The notes: generated by a model not told the origin, from the sequence alone. Shown: positions 10,061 to 19,078, counted from the first letter of the stretch. The stretch is DNA of 64,000 bases from Bacillus sp. SD088 (GCF_017355205.1 NZ_JADIJK010000004.1:186001-250000); one strand, 5' to 3'. Program-made: numbers and translations.

Positions 10061-10521
10061 GTGTCAAAAGAAATTTTACATGAATGGCAACCAGAAGCTT
10101 TCTTACAATTCAACCTGGCAGAAAAACGTCTCTCTAGTATTGGATTAGTTGATGTAAATATTGGAGCAGATGAGTTAAACATTACCTTAGAAAATGGCGC
10201 CCAACACCTGGAAATCATCTATAAGCAAATAGACCTTTCGATTCCAGTTGAATATTATGTATGGTCGTTCCGGTATGGTACTGAAGGGACACGCAATGTC
10301 TAGCCTATGTCAACCGCAAGGAAACAGCGAATATAAACAAAGACTATTATTATGCATTCAAGATGGAAAACTCGGAATATATATAATGGCATGATCACGT
10401 TTCTCCTTTTACAAGTAAAGACTATCCCAAGCTAGAGCACCATATTTATATCACTTCCAATGATGTTTTGGAAGTTCTTAGTACATTTGAGCCGACTTTT
10501 AGGATAAAAACCATATCCTAG
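10061..10521 (+). pseudogene. Broken gene, possibly TumE-like toxin family
   Basis: A GTG at 10061 with AGGAGGG upstream opens a frame that ends at a TAG at 10301. From 10306 another frame continues in the same protein style (YVNRKETANINKDYYYAF), is interrupted by TAA at 10384 and continues (WHDHVSPFTSKDYPKLEHHI) to a stop at 10519. The pieces would make one protein of about 150 residues broken by a frameshift near 10300 and a nonsense codon. The HDH...LEHHIY arrangement loosely recalls the TumE/DUF6516 toxin family, which is only a guess. No function should be assumed. Confidence 0.6.
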
Positions 10522-10549
10522 AATTTGATCATTTTATTAGATCTTACCA

Positions 10550-10578
10550 TTGTCTAAACAGCATAAATCAGGTATGAT
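10550..10578 (+). promoter_or_regulatory. Sigma-A promoter of antisense RNA
   Basis: TTGTCT at 10550-10555 and TATGAT at 10573-10578 are separated by exactly 17 bases. Transcription would begin near 10585 and read toward the 3' end of the small gene on the other strand. Confidence 0.65.
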
Positions 10579-10584
10579 AGACAT

Positions 10585-10672
10585 AAGATGATGGAGTAGG
10601 AAAGGGGTTTCCCCCTATTCCTCAAGGTTACTGGAGCCTTTCTTCGCTGCCGACGAAGAAGGCTCTTTTCTG
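10585..10672 (+). ncRNA. Putative antisense RNA (type I antitoxin candidate)
   Basis: The RNA would run from the promoter at 10550-10578 to a strong terminator at 10634-10672, whose stem GAGCCTTTCTTCG / CGACGAAGAAGGCTC is followed by TTTTCTGTT. It is about 88 bases long and is complementary to the last third of the small hydrophobic protein gene at 10615-10761 and to its downstream end. No coding potential is apparent. The layout matches the SR4 and RatA type antitoxin RNAs of B. subtilis. Existence of the RNA is inferred from promoter and terminator only. Confidence 0.55.
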
Positions 10673-10761
10673 TTGCGATAATTCATGAGCGCGGTTACAA
10701 GGTTAATGCCCGCAACCACTACATTCACAATGGCAACGAAAAGAAGCACATACCTTTCCAT
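10615..10761 (-). CDS. Small hydrophobic protein, type I toxin-like
   Basis: This is a 48-residue product. Residues 3-27 (RYVLLFVAIVNVVVAGIN and onward) form one hydrophobic segment, followed by a basic stretch YRNRKE and a Ser/Lys/Glu-rich tail. The ATG has a very strong AAAGGAGGTGAG site 3-7 bases upstream and a well-spaced promoter at 10796-10824. One short membrane helix with a charged C-terminus, very strong translation signals and a convergent antisense RNA are features of type I toxins such as BsrG and TxpA. I do not recognise the exact family. Part of the tail is encoded by the stem of the opposing terminator. Confidence 0.68.
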   Translation of the reverse strand: MERYVLLFVAIVNVVVAGINLVTALMNYRNRKEPSSSAAKKGSSNLEE

Positions 10762-10795
10762 TCATCTCACCTCCTTTCAGGGAGGTTATATTTAA

Positions 10796-10824
10796 ATTAT
10801 AGCAAAACAAGCTATCAAGAACAA
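10796..10824 (-). promoter_or_regulatory. Sigma-A promoter of the small hydrophobic protein gene
   Basis: On the minus strand TTGTTC (10824-10819) and TATAAT (10801-10796) are spaced by 17 bases, and the coding start lies about 28 bases beyond the expected transcription start. It gives a short leader containing only the ribosome binding site. Confidence 0.7.
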
Positions 10825-10947
10825 GTGTTCTATGTAAAATTTTTACAAAGCCGGTGCCCCTCGCATGGCATATGAATCAGTTTCTTTTCTTTATAAGCGA
10901 TTTTAGTTAGAATTAAATATTATTACTAGCATATAAGGAGGGATCCG

Positions 10948-11910
10948 ATGACGACAAAAACCTTGGTGATCAACTTAGAATTAGCACACCACCTTTTAGA
11001 AGAAATCAAACAAGTAGTGCCTGATTGGAAAATTGTTGCAAGTAAAGACAGTGAGCGTATTCAAGAGGACTTAGAAAAGGCGGAAGTTGTATTACATTGG
11101 AAAAAAGCAGTGGAATCAACTTTGCTTGAAAGAAATAACCAGGTCAAATGGATTCAAACTTGGAGCGCAGGTGTGAATAGTTTACCATTGCAAAAGCTAC
11201 AACAAAAAGAGGTTGTGCTAACTAGTGCGAATGGTGTCCATGCCTATCCTATCTCCGAGACGATCTTTGCGCTGATGCTGGGCTTAACGAGAAAGATTGA
11301 TACGTATGTAAGGCAACAGCAAGAAAAGAAATGGCAGAATGGTGGGCTTGCATTAGAAATTCACGAGAAAACAGTTGGAGTAATCGGGGTCGGTGCCATT
11401 GGTCAAGAAACAGCTAAAATTGCCAAAGCCTTTGGTATGAAGGTGCTAGGTGTAAGGCACTCAGGAAAACCTAACAAATATATTGATACCATGTATAAAC
11501 CTGATCAATTGGAAGACGTGCTCAAACAATCTGACTTTGTCGTAATCACGCTTCCACTAACAAAGGAAACTACTCATATGTTTGGGGAGAAACAATTTCA
11601 GCAAATGAAAAACAGTGCCCTCCTTATCAATATTGGCAGAGGACAAATTATCGATCAGACTGCATTGCTTCAAGCATTGAGAGATAAGGAGATTGCAGGT
11701 GCAGGTCTCGATGTATTTGAAGTAGAGCCATTACCGGAAGATAATCCATTATGGGAACTGGATAATGTGGTCATCACCCCCCATACTGCAGGGGCAACCG
11801 AACATTATACCGAGCGTGTTGTCCGGGATATATTTATTCCTAATCTAAAACATTATCTTACCCATCAAGCCCCTCATCTAAATGTCGTTGATTATAAAAA
11901 GGGGTATTAA
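10948..11910 (+). CDS. D-2-hydroxyacid dehydrogenase, NAD(P)-dependent
   Basis: The 320-residue protein has the two-domain fold of the D-isomer 2-hydroxyacid dehydrogenases. Visible are SAGVNSLP in the substrate domain, the dinucleotide-binding VGVIGVGAIGQETAKIA (about 143-159), TLPLTKET, the catalytic region INIGRGQIID (Arg), GLDVFEVEPLP (Glu) and ITPHTAGAT (catalytic His). It probably reduces a 2-ketoacid such as glyoxylate, hydroxypyruvate or 2-ketoisovalerate. AAGGAGGGATCCG precedes the ATG. It is a single-gene unit closed by a strong terminator. Confidence 0.88.
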   Translation: MTTKTLVINLELAHHLLEEIKQVVPDWKIVASKDSERIQEDLEKAEVVLHWKKAVESTLLERNNQVKWIQTWSAGVNSLPLQKLQQKEVVLTSANGVHAYPISETIFALMLGLTRKIDTYVRQQQEKKWQNGGLALEIHEKTVGVIGVGAIGQETAKIAKAFGMKVLGVRHSGKPNKYIDTMYKPDQLEDVLKQSDFVVITLPLTKETTHMFGEKQFQQMKNSALLINIGRGQIIDQTALLQALRDKEIAGAGLDVFEVEPLPEDNPLWELDNVVITPHTAGATEHYTERVVRDIFIPNLKHYLTHQAPHLNVVDYKKGY

Positions 11911-11927
11911 TAATCTTCTAGATAATG

Positions 11928-11980
11928 AAAAGGCACTAACTACCTATTCGTAAGTTACGAATAGGTAGTTAGTGCCTTTT
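11928..11980. terminator. Long perfect palindrome, terminator
   Basis: Two perfect 26-base arms (AAAAGGCACTAACTACCTAT... and its complement) surround a single central G, ending in CCTTTTCTTATT. It follows the dehydrogenase gene and should terminate on the plus strand; its symmetry allows either direction. Confidence 0.88.
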
Positions 11981-11994
11981 CTTATTCAATTAGC

Positions 11995-12177
11995 AAGAAA
12001 AGCGCAAGGCGCCCGCCTATCGGCGACAAGCAAATGTTCTGAGACAAAGAAAGGCGTTCTTTGCCTTTCATTAGCTCAGGTTATTTTCGTGGAACATCGG
12101 CTAAGGTCGCCACGTCCTGTGGCAACGCCGATGGACTCGCTCCTGCGAGCCTCGAGCCGATGGCGCCTGGAGCTAGA
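11995..12177. repeat. Dispersed intergenic repeat, family A, copy 1
   Basis: The unit starts AAGAAAAGCGCAAGGCG and ends GGCGCCTGGAGCTAGAC; the outer AGCGCAAGGCGCC and GGCGCCTGGAGCT are imperfect inverted repeats. The inner part GACAAGCAAATGTTCTGAGA and AAGGCGTTCTTTGCCTTTCA recurs at 18956-19078. This copy has an extra GC-rich insert around 12090-12155. It fills most of the gap between the dehydrogenase and the FNR-like gene, and I see no gene in it. Confidence 0.8.
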
Positions 12178-12266
12178 CACCAACCGCAATGTAAACAGTT
12201 ATCCACAAGCGACATTTTTATAATTTCCTAAGCAATGGAACAACTATCAGGAGATTTTCACTTCGA

Positions 12267-12986
12267 TTAAATTGACAAATCCACTGGTAAGAACTCAGCC
12301 AGTTGTCGTTGATGTTTATCAAGCATAATTTGTTCCGGCTTGATGCCCTGCTCACGAAGTACTTCAATATTCTGCACAAGGAATTCGTCACTGCCGATAA
12401 TGTAGAAGAGACCATCCTTGTCTGCAGCCAGCTTTTTCACTTCTTCATAGTATTCTTGACGATTATCGACGAACTGTGAGGTGAACTTCTTATCAGGTGC
12501 AGACTTAAAAATATTCGGGAATAAGAAATCTTTTGACGAATCAATGTTCAGGGAATGAATTTGATTGACGTTGTCAGCACGTTCGAAATAATCAAGGACA
12601 AGTGGTCTTAAAGTTGCCAGGCCGACACCGGATGACAGCAGATAAACATTTTTGTCTTCTCTTTTAAGCGGCACATTTGAATGAATTTTAAATATGGCAA
12701 CCTCTTGGCCAACTTCAAGATTTCTTAAAATCGACTTAAACTCGGAGCACTGCTCTCTGATCCGTGTCGTGATCCCGATTGAATTTTCATGCGGTAAAGT
12801 GGAGATGGACATATGGCGAATCAGGCTGCGGTTTGGCTTATCACCGGCGTTAAAGCCTTCCAGTGCCAAATGGATGTGGGCCCCTTCTTCCCATGTAAGG
12901 CCTTCCGGAAGGTCAACAAAATACGTTTTAACCTCAGGAGTTTCATCAACAATCTTATTTATTTTGCTCCAGTATATTTGCATCAT
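12267..12986 (-). CDS. FAD/NAD(P)-binding ferredoxin reductase-like protein
   Basis: The 239-residue product has the layout of ferredoxin-NADP reductase-like flavoproteins: an N-terminal FAD-binding barrel with RHMSIST (equivalent to the RxYS flavin motif, here with Met), then a nucleotide-binding half with LLSSGVGLATLRPLVLDY (GxGxxxxxP type) and YIIGSDEFLVQNIEVLREQG near the end. It lacks an iron-sulfur domain, so it would need an external partner. AAGGAGAAGAT precedes the ATG. It stands alone between a repeat and an ABC transporter; substrate and partner are unknown. Confidence 0.72.
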   Translation of the reverse strand: MMQIYWSKINKIVDETPEVKTYFVDLPEGLTWEEGAHIHLALEGFNAGDKPNRSLIRHMSISTLPHENSIGITTRIREQCSEFKSILRNLEVGQEVAIFKIHSNVPLKREDKNVYLLSSGVGLATLRPLVLDYFERADNVNQIHSLNIDSSKDFLFPNIFKSAPDKKFTSQFVDNRQEYYEEVKKLAADKDGLFYIIGSDEFLVQNIEVLREQGIKPEQIMLDKHQRQLAEFLPVDLSI

Positions 12987-13067
12987 ATCTTCTCCTTACT
13001 CCATCATATTTATTGTTACTATCTACTATACACTAAATGATAATATTTCTCAATTAAATATTGAATA

Positions 13068-14714
13068 TTATGAGATCCTCAGTCCCTTTTTCCCCTCTTT
13101 GCTCACCTTAAAAACTTTTTTCCAGTACAGGATCGTTCCTATCAAAAGCAGGATTAAATAACCGATCTTTCCAAAAGGAATGAGCAGAGCAATAAAATGA
13201 AGGAGAACAAATCCACCTACAAGAAACATTAACAAGAAGAACATGGCTGTATTCACCGATTGTTGAGCTGATTCAAATGGTTTTGTAAAGGGAAAATATT
13301 CATTATTTATTAGTTTATATGCAAGCACCGTTTGCAAAATGGCTGTAACGAATACAATGAGTAAATCTAACCAAATATCCCAAGAAAATAGATAGAGAAA
13401 AACAACTGAAATAAGTAAATAAACAGGCAAATAAAGTTTTACAAGTAAAGTCTTAAGTGCTGCGCTATAAAATTTCTTTGTCTGCTGCACGGGACTAGTT
13501 TTGAATATCCATCCGCCCTTATCATTTTTCGAGAATTTCAGCATTTGCACCATTGAGCCTATCATAATTGTACTGAAGTAAATATTTAAATAGGTTTTAC
13601 TATCCGCTAGACTGTCAACAGTCTCAGTCATGAGGGTATTCATAATAAAGATAAATGGAAATACTAGCCCCATTCCTAGTATAGGATAGACTTTTAATTT
13701 AAATTCCCTTTCCCGACTCATCATAATTGAGGAGAAACGAAAGAACATTTTCTCTTCTTGATCGAAACAAATCAATGATGACCAAAAACGTGTAAGCGAA
13801 AATTTCCATCTTTTTATCTCACCCGTTTCGTCCATCAGCTTTTGCAAATTCCTTTCGAAGCTAGGCATTAGCCATATATAAACCGCTAATGCGATGAACG
13901 GGATCACTAGGGCCAAACTTGACAAAAGGATATATATGAAGGAGTGATTGTGCCCGAGTATTAGTTCAAACGGTGCCGCAAACCAAATTGGTGGAAGCAA
14001 AACATGCCACCATTCAAACATATAAGATATATTTATATCGACTATATTAAAGGCCCGGATAAAGATCTGATATCCAATCACAACGGCAACGGATAAAATA
14101 ATTTGCACATAATTAATCAGGTTTTTTAGCTGATCACTGCCAAAGAATTTTAAAATCACGAGATAGACAAGCGCGGTAATCGCAATGATCAATAAAACTA
14201 GCAGCACGACTTCTGCTAAAAATAAGAGAAAAAATACAATTCCTTGCTTAAAGAGCATGACGATCGCAGGAACCGAAATAAATGCCCCCGTAATAAAAGC
14301 CATATAATACGCGATATGAATCATCTTTGCTGCGTTAATCGTTCGGGAATCAAGTGGCTTTGTATGGAAAATCGCCTTATCTCTTATATCTAATAGAACA
14401 GAAGAAAAATCAGCAATCAATGAAGTCATCATTAAAAACATCGTTAGCCCAAAGATAATACTCATCTGGAACATATATTGATCCAGAAAAACAAACAAGA
14501 CGAGTAATAAGCCATATAAGGCATATATGCCCAAGGTTTTGAGAAATTGGTTGCCTTTCGCCTTCTGATTTCCTTGAAAAATTGTCGGAGTCCGCCTTTG
14601 ATCCATGATTAGTTTCATTTCAAGGATTTTTCGCATCATTTTATAGTCGATCTTCATCCATGTAAACAGGGGTTGAAACCAATCCAATATTTTTAAGGAA
14701 CGAAATTTAGTCAT
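13068..14714 (-). CDS. ABC exporter permease, ABC-2-like
   Basis: This is a 548-residue membrane protein with about a dozen hydrophobic segments arranged in two halves around a charged middle section (about residues 300-345, containing MPSFERNLQKLMDETGEIK and SREREFKLKVYPILGMG). It resembles the putative ABC exporter subunits found beside ATPases of the CcmA/YthP kind in Bacillaceae. The ATG at 14714 is chosen for its GGAAGGGGATAG site. It overlaps the 3' remnant of the ATPase gene 14707-15458, showing that both were once a coupled operon. Substrate unknown. Confidence 0.75.
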   Translation of the reverse strand: MTKFRSLKILDWFQPLFTWMKIDYKMMRKILEMKLIMDQRRTPTIFQGNQKAKGNQFLKTLGIYALYGLLLVLFVFLDQYMFQMSIIFGLTMFLMMTSLIADFSSVLLDIRDKAIFHTKPLDSRTINAAKMIHIAYYMAFITGAFISVPAIVMLFKQGIVFFLLFLAEVVLLVLLIIAITALVYLVILKFFGSDQLKNLINYVQIILSVAVVIGYQIFIRAFNIVDINISYMFEWWHVLLPPIWFAAPFELILGHNHSFIYILLSSLALVIPFIALAVYIWLMPSFERNLQKLMDETGEIKRWKFSLTRFWSSLICFDQEEKMFFRFSSIMMSREREFKLKVYPILGMGLVFPFIFIMNTLMTETVDSLADSKTYLNIYFSTIMIGSMVQMLKFSKNDKGGWIFKTSPVQQTKKFYSAALKTLLVKLYLPVYLLISVVFLYLFSWDIWLDLLIVFVTAILQTVLAYKLINNEYFPFTKPFESAQQSVNTAMFFLLMFLVGGFVLLHFIALLIPFGKIGYLILLLIGTILYWKKVFKVSKEGKKGLRIS

Positions 14715-15458
14715 CCCTATCCCCTTCCAACACAGTGTCCACAAAAAGTTTTGCTGTATCCTGATGTTGGTTATACCCTGTTAATTGATTGAAAATCCCT
14801 TCTAAAGATCCTTCTTTACTTTGCTCCTTTAATTCTTCAAAAGTACCATCAGCGGCATGTGGGAAGAATAGAAAATAGTCTTACCTCTCGATGCCAATTT
14901 CTCCAAAATATCCTTTGCCATAATCACGCTATTCGCATCCAACCCATTTAATGGTTCATCCAGAAAGATAAGGTCAGGATCATGCAGCAAGCTAGAAATA
15001 ATCAATACTTTTTGTCGCATCCCTTTCGAAAAAGAGGATATTCTTTTATGAAAAACCTCTTCTAAATCAAAGGATTTCATCAGTTTCAATGCTTTATTTT
15101 CTGCTTGGCTTTCTTCCATTCCGTACAATTCACCAATAAAAGTGAGATATTCACTAGCTGTCAAATTTTCATAAACATCCGCACTTTCTGGCACATAGCC
15201 AATTTTTCTTTTATAATCTGGACCTGTTGAAGAAATATCTTCACCAAAAATTTCAACCGTTCCCCCGTAGCCTTCCACCAAACCGAGCATAATTTTTAAT
15301 GTCGTACTTTTGCCGGCTCCATTGGGTCCAATATAACCGATAATTTGCCCCCGATAGACATCTAGATCAATACCATTAAGGACATGGTTATCAAGAAAAC
15401 TCATCGTCAAATTTTTTAAAGATAAAACTTTTTCAGTTGAATTGGAAATGATTCTCAC
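14707..15458 (-). pseudogene. ABC transporter ATP-binding protein, broken by internal deletion
   Basis: The first 196 or so codons are a normal ABC ATPase: Walker A GPNGAGKST, signature FSKGMRQK, Walker B LIFLDEPLNGLD and H-loop FYSSH. Just after the H-loop histidine the frame shifts and stops at 14829. In another frame the usual C-terminus follows at once (ADGTFEELKEQSKEGSLEG and on) to a TAA at 14707. About 20 codons between the two blocks are missing compared with relatives, so a short out-of-frame deletion is the simplest explanation. A 209-residue truncated product with all catalytic motifs could still be made. The start codon is probably GTG at 15458, with a weak site. Confidence 0.82.
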
Positions 15459-15613
15459 CCTCTATTTTTATATTTCAGCATCAACAGCCGTCATCTCTTA
15501 ATTCTATGGTAACATCTCAGTTTTTTCTTGTGTAGAAAAAGTCCCCATTAAATTCTCGAAGAATTTGCTTGATTCCTGTATACTGAAAAAATAGATAGGT
15601 GGAGGTGCAGAAA

Positions 15614-15925
15614 ATGAATTGGAAATCGTTTATTGCTGGAACTCTTACTGGCTTAATCGGTGGCTATTGTTTACGAAAAATAATGGAAGAACAAGTCCCC
15701 TTATCTGGTGAAAAGGTACTTGCCGATATTAAGCATGCTTTTAAACAAGAAGGAAGTATTGACGGATCGTGGATGCAGATGAAACCTGAAGATTATCAAA
15801 AACATGCGATCAAAACGAAGGTATATCGTGGTGGCATTATGCGTACCCGGGACGGAGAACGGCAGCAGTTTGAATTTATTGCGGACGCCTTTACAGGAAG
15901 TGTTTTGGACGTGTATCCTCTTTAA
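15614..15925 (+). CDS. ytzB: YtzB-like PepSY domain protein
   Basis: This is a small protein of 103 residues with a short hydrophobic N-terminus (FIAGTLTGLIGGYCL), probably a membrane anchor, followed by one PepSY-like domain ending FEFIADAFTGSVLDVYPL. It resembles B. subtilis YtzB. PepSY domains are thought to bind or inhibit peptidases; the role here is unknown. GGTGGAGGTG precedes the ATG at 15614. It is divergent from the broken ABC operon and convergent with ytnP. Confidence 0.82.
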   Translation: MNWKSFIAGTLTGLIGGYCLRKIMEEQVPLSGEKVLADIKHAFKQEGSIDGSWMQMKPEDYQKHAIKTKVYRGGIMRTRDGERQQFEFIADAFTGSVLDVYPL

Positions 15926-15933
15926 GGAGGGGT

Positions 15934-15972
15934 AGGAGGCACCAATGGATGGTGCTTCCTGCATTTTCTCCC
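15934..15972 (+). terminator. Possible terminator after ytzB
   Basis: AGGAGGCACC and GGTGCTTCCT pair across a 7-base loop, followed by GCATTTTCTC. The tail is weak, so this is tentative. Confidence 0.45.
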
Positions 15973-16019
15973 ACATTAACTAGCAGTAAGACCTTCACTG
16001 ATTGAAGTTTCACTGATAT

Positions 16020-16904
16020 TTATGATTTTTTGTGTAAATCCTTTAGTAATTTTCCTTGATCTGCTCGCTCTCGCTCGAATGTAGCCATAATGTCTCCAGT
16101 TTTATTCCACTTCAAGGCACGATAATAAGCATCATGGTAAAAACTAAACCAGGCACCTGAGTCAATCGCTTTGGGAATCCAGTTTTGCTTTTCACGGATC
16201 GAATCCATCGGATAATCATCATAAGCAAGAACCCATAAGGGATTTTGATGGGCATGGGTTGGCATAAGATCAGCCATATGGACAAGCCTTTCCCCAGCGC
16301 TTTCCATCATAATGATGGAGTGGCCAGCGCTATGACCTCCTGTATGAATCATATGGATACAATCTTCTAAGATAATGTCGTTTTGAAAGGTAATCACCTG
16401 ATTGGCGATCGCTTGCCAATTCTCGGGCCAATATGTATTACGCGAGCGAATATTTGGGTTGAGCATTTCATCCCACTCTATTTGCGAGGTATAAATTTTT
16501 GCATTGGGAAATGTTGAAACAAACCCATGAGCAGTTGGTTTCGTTAATCCGCAAGCGTGATCAAAATGAAGATGGGTCATGAGCACAAGATCAATATCTG
16601 CCGCTGTGAGAGCAAACTTTTCTAGTTCCTCTTCTACCTTCGATTCCTCTGACACTCCATAATTTCGTTTCTGCTTATCCGTTAACTTTCCATTGCTAAT
16701 GCCCGCTTCAATTAAAATATTTTTCCCATTCACCTGCAAAAATATCGGATCACACCGTAACTCAATTTGATTCTTCTCATTTACAGGGTATTTCCGTGAC
16801 CATAAAGGCTTGGGAACAACTCCAAACATCGCGCCCCCATCCATAGTCGTATCTCCACCATTTAACCACCTCAATGTGATATCTCCGATTTGTAATCTTT
16901 CCAT
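16020..16904 (-). CDS. ytnP: MBL-fold metallohydrolase, YtnP quorum-quenching lactonase type
   Basis: The 294-residue protein has the metallo-beta-lactamase zinc motif HLHFDHACG (about 116-124), a second ligand histidine in GGHSAGHS and an aspartate in HMADLMPTH, as in AHL-lactonase-like enzymes. B. subtilis YtnP has been described as a lactonase homologue acting on acyl-homoserine lactones and on Streptomyces signals; activity here is inferred. The ATG at 16904 has AAAGGAGG 10 bases upstream. It is followed upstream by trmB on the same strand, the usual Bacillus neighbourhood. Confidence 0.87.
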   Translation of the reverse strand: MERLQIGDITLRWLNGGDTTMDGGAMFGVVPKPLWSRKYPVNEKNQIELRCDPIFLQVNGKNILIEAGISNGKLTDKQKRNYGVSEESKVEEELEKFALTAADIDLVLMTHLHFDHACGLTKPTAHGFVSTFPNAKIYTSQIEWDEMLNPNIRSRNTYWPENWQAIANQVITFQNDIILEDCIHMIHTGGHSAGHSIIMMESAGERLVHMADLMPTHAHQNPLWVLAYDDYPMDSIREKQNWIPKAIDSGAWFSFYHDAYYRALKWNKTGDIMATFERERADQGKLLKDLHKKS

Positions 16905-16998
16905 CTCATTCTTTCCTCCTTTGCTTCCGAACATGTTTTGTGCTTTTTTATAGTAAAAAACACATGAACATTTAAATGGTTTCATGTGTTTAAATCGT

Positions 16999-17640
16999 TT
17001 ATTTCATATACTGTACTTCACAGCGATAGATGGGATGGCCTTTGGCCGTGAATTTCTCTTCATATTCGGTCATTATGTTGCCTTTATAATCGCTGTCATG
17101 TAAATCTAGCCATACATCATTTAGCTTCATCCCGTAATGAGAAAAGCTCACAAGGGAATATTCAAATAATCCACGGTTATCGGTTTTGAAGTGAATTTCG
17201 CCTTCGTCCACAAGGATATCTTCATAGATTTTTAAAAAGGACTCATGGGTTAAACGTCTTTTTTCATGGCGGTTTTTCGGCCAGGGATCGGAAAAATTCA
17301 GATAAACCCGTCCAACATCCCCTTCTGCAAAGAAGCTACGCAGATCAGCACCATCCGTATGTAATAATTTTACATTCGGTACATCCACTGCCAATACTTT
17401 ATCTAGTGCTGTCACAATCACACTTTGTTGCAGTTCGATTCCAATATAGTTTATATCTGGATGTGCGCGTGCCATTTCCGAAATAAACTGTCCTTTCCCT
17501 GTCCCCACTTCGATATGGAGCGGCTGATTATTCCCGAATAGCTCGTCCCATTTGCCTGCAAAATCATGTGGGTTGGGAATGACAAATTGAGGATATTGTT
17601 CAATTTTTTCCTTTGCCCACGGTTTATACCTTACACGCAT
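16999..17640 (-). CDS. trmB: tRNA (guanine-N7-)-methyltransferase
   Basis: TrmB methylates guanine 46 at N7 in tRNA using SAM. The 213-residue protein starts [13 protein letters not shown], then has the SAM-binding [15 protein letters not shown] (about 43-57), YIGIELQ, and the family signature [18 protein letters not shown] with the catalytic Asp-Pro-Trp-Pro, plus [19 protein letters not shown] lies about 11 bases before the ATG at 17640. It precedes ytnP by 95 bases and probably shares its transcript; it is divergent from ytzH. Confidence 0.95.
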   Translation of the reverse strand: MRVRYKPWAKEKIEQYPQFVIPNPHDFAGKWDELFGNNQPLHIEVGTGKGQFISEMARAHPDINYIGIELQQSVIVTALDKVLAVDVPNVKLLHTDGADLRSFFAEGDVGRVYLNFSDPWPKNRHEKRRLTHESFLKIYEDILVDEGEIHFKTDNRGLFEYSLVSFSHYGMKLNDVWLDLHDSDYKGNIMTEYEEKFTAKGHPIYRCEVQYMK

Positions 17641-17779
17641 GTTTCTAAACACCTCTGATTTTCGTATGGTTAAAAATAACACTAATAACTTGATCCCGTC
17701 CTTTCCCAAAATCAAGCAACGCATAAAGGCTTTTCATCTGCGCAAACTACAAGCAACTCATTGGAAAGGAAGAAGAAGC

Positions 17780-18058
17780 ATGTCTTTAAATCACCAAGAC
17801 CAAGTCAATTTATTACAAGATATTTTAAATAATCATTTAGAGGACTGCTGTGGCTCTGTCTCAGAATATGAGCAAGTAGAACGGTTAATCCAATCCTTAC
17901 TTGCGAATCAATCTGTGCCCCAGGAAATGGAACCTCTTTTGCATGATATATATAGCTATTCTCAAACAGGGAAAAATTCAAGCCATCTTGATCAACATAT
18001 AAATGCCCACCAGGACCAGCTTTCCCAGTGGGTGCATGTTATCAATACATTATCATAA
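17780..18058 (+). CDS. ytzH: YtzH-like protein
   Basis: This is a 92-residue soluble, helical, acidic protein (SLNHQDQVNLLQDILNNH, two adjacent cysteines in EDCCGS). It matches the YtzH family that always sits between trmB and ytmP in Bacillus. No function is known to me. GGAAAGGAAG precedes the ATG. Its last 6 bases overlap the convergent end of ytmP. Confidence 0.8.
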   Translation: MSLNHQDQVNLLQDILNNHLEDCCGSVSEYEQVERLIQSLLANQSVPQEMEPLLHDIYSYSQTGKNSSHLDQHINAHQDQLSQWVHVINTLS

Positions 18059-18868
18059 AGGTTTAGTGAGAGGATAAGAACAAGCATAATCATTTCTCAT
18101 ATAATTGTCTAAATCCTTTGTCCAATAGTTCACTTCAAACAAATGCCCTCTTGTTTGATGCCATTGAATCGATAATAAAGTATGGGCGATCGTATACCAT
18201 TTCATCCGCCATTCAAGATTCGCGGTAAGAGGACTTCCATAATGACGTAACCAGTGAGACCACTTATTTTTCGGGACATACCAATGTAGAAGCACTCCTA
18301 AATCGAAAGCGGGATCGGCGATCGTGGCGCCATCCCAATCAATTAGAAAGGTCTCTCCTTTGTCGGAAAACAACCAATTATTATGATTCACATCCCCATG
18401 GCAAACAGCCCAATCATTGCATTGTATAGTTGTCCACTCTTTTTCAAGAAAAGCAAGAGCCCTATTGATCGTAGAATTGGCATATAACTCTTGATCCAAT
18501 GTCAACTTAATATCCTCAAGCATTACATTGGGTCCATAGGGTTTTTTCTCCATCCGCGCCATCATACTTAAAAGTGGCTTTGATTCATGTATTTTTCTTA
18601 AGAGCTTTGGCGCTTCTTCTCCTGCCATTTCTCCCGCTGAAAATTCTCTACCGGCTAAACATTGCTGGGCCGTTACGACATCACCGTTTTCCAACCTTCT
18701 TGTCCAGACCAACTTCGGGACGATCCCCTCTGCTGATAAAACAGCCAAAAACGGGGACGAATTTCGTTTGAGAAACAGTTTCTGATTATCTTTGATTGCA
18801 AAAAAAGCTTCACCGGTTGCTCCACCGGCAGGTATAATTTCCCAATCCTGCCCCAATAATTGTTCCAC
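18053..18868 (-). CDS. ytmP: YtmP-like aminoglycoside phosphotransferase/kinase family protein
   Basis: The 271-residue product has the APH/choline-kinase fold: an N-terminal lobe with KLFLKRN (nucleotide-binding lysine), the catalytic loop VCHGDVNHNNWL (Asp and Asn) and the metal-binding FLIDWDGATIADPAFDLG. This signature is close to choline/ethanolamine or thiamine kinases, but the natural substrate of YtmP is unknown to me. The start is a GTG preceded by GAAGGTGA. It converges on ytzH. Confidence 0.83.
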   Translation of the reverse strand: MEQLLGQDWEIIPAGGATGEAFFAIKDNQKLFLKRNSSPFLAVLSAEGIVPKLVWTRRLENGDVVTAQQCLAGREFSAGEMAGEEAPKLLRKIHESKPLLSMMARMEKKPYGPNVMLEDIKLTLDQELYANSTINRALAFLEKEWTTIQCNDWAVCHGDVNHNNWLFSDKGETFLIDWDGATIADPAFDLGVLLHWYVPKNKWSHWLRHYGSPLTANLEWRMKWYTIAHTLLSIQWHQTRGHLFEVNYWTKDLDNYMRNDYACSYPLTKPL

Positions 18869-18955
18869 CTAATTTCACCTTCAATTATATCAACAAATAG
18901 TAGTATCGTATCTGTAACTTTTGATTAGAAGAAAAAAAGATCGCTATTGACTCAT

Positions 18956-19078
18956 AAGAAAAGCGCAAGGCGTCTGCTTATCGGCGACAAGCAAATGTTC
19001 TGAGAAAAAGAAAGGCGTTCTTTGCCTTTCATTGTCTCGGGTTATTTGACCTCGAGCCGATGGCGTCTGGAGCTAGAT
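18956..19078. repeat. Dispersed intergenic repeat, family A, copy 2
   Basis: This copy runs from AAGAAAAGCGCAAGGCG to GGCGTCTGGAGCTAGA and shares GACAAGCAAATGTTCTGAGA, AAGGCGTTCTTTGCCTTTCA and CCTCGAGCCGATGGCG with 11995-12177, but lacks about 55 inner bases. It occupies the 357-base space between ytmP and ytlQ; the rest of that gap shows no gene. Confidence 0.8.
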
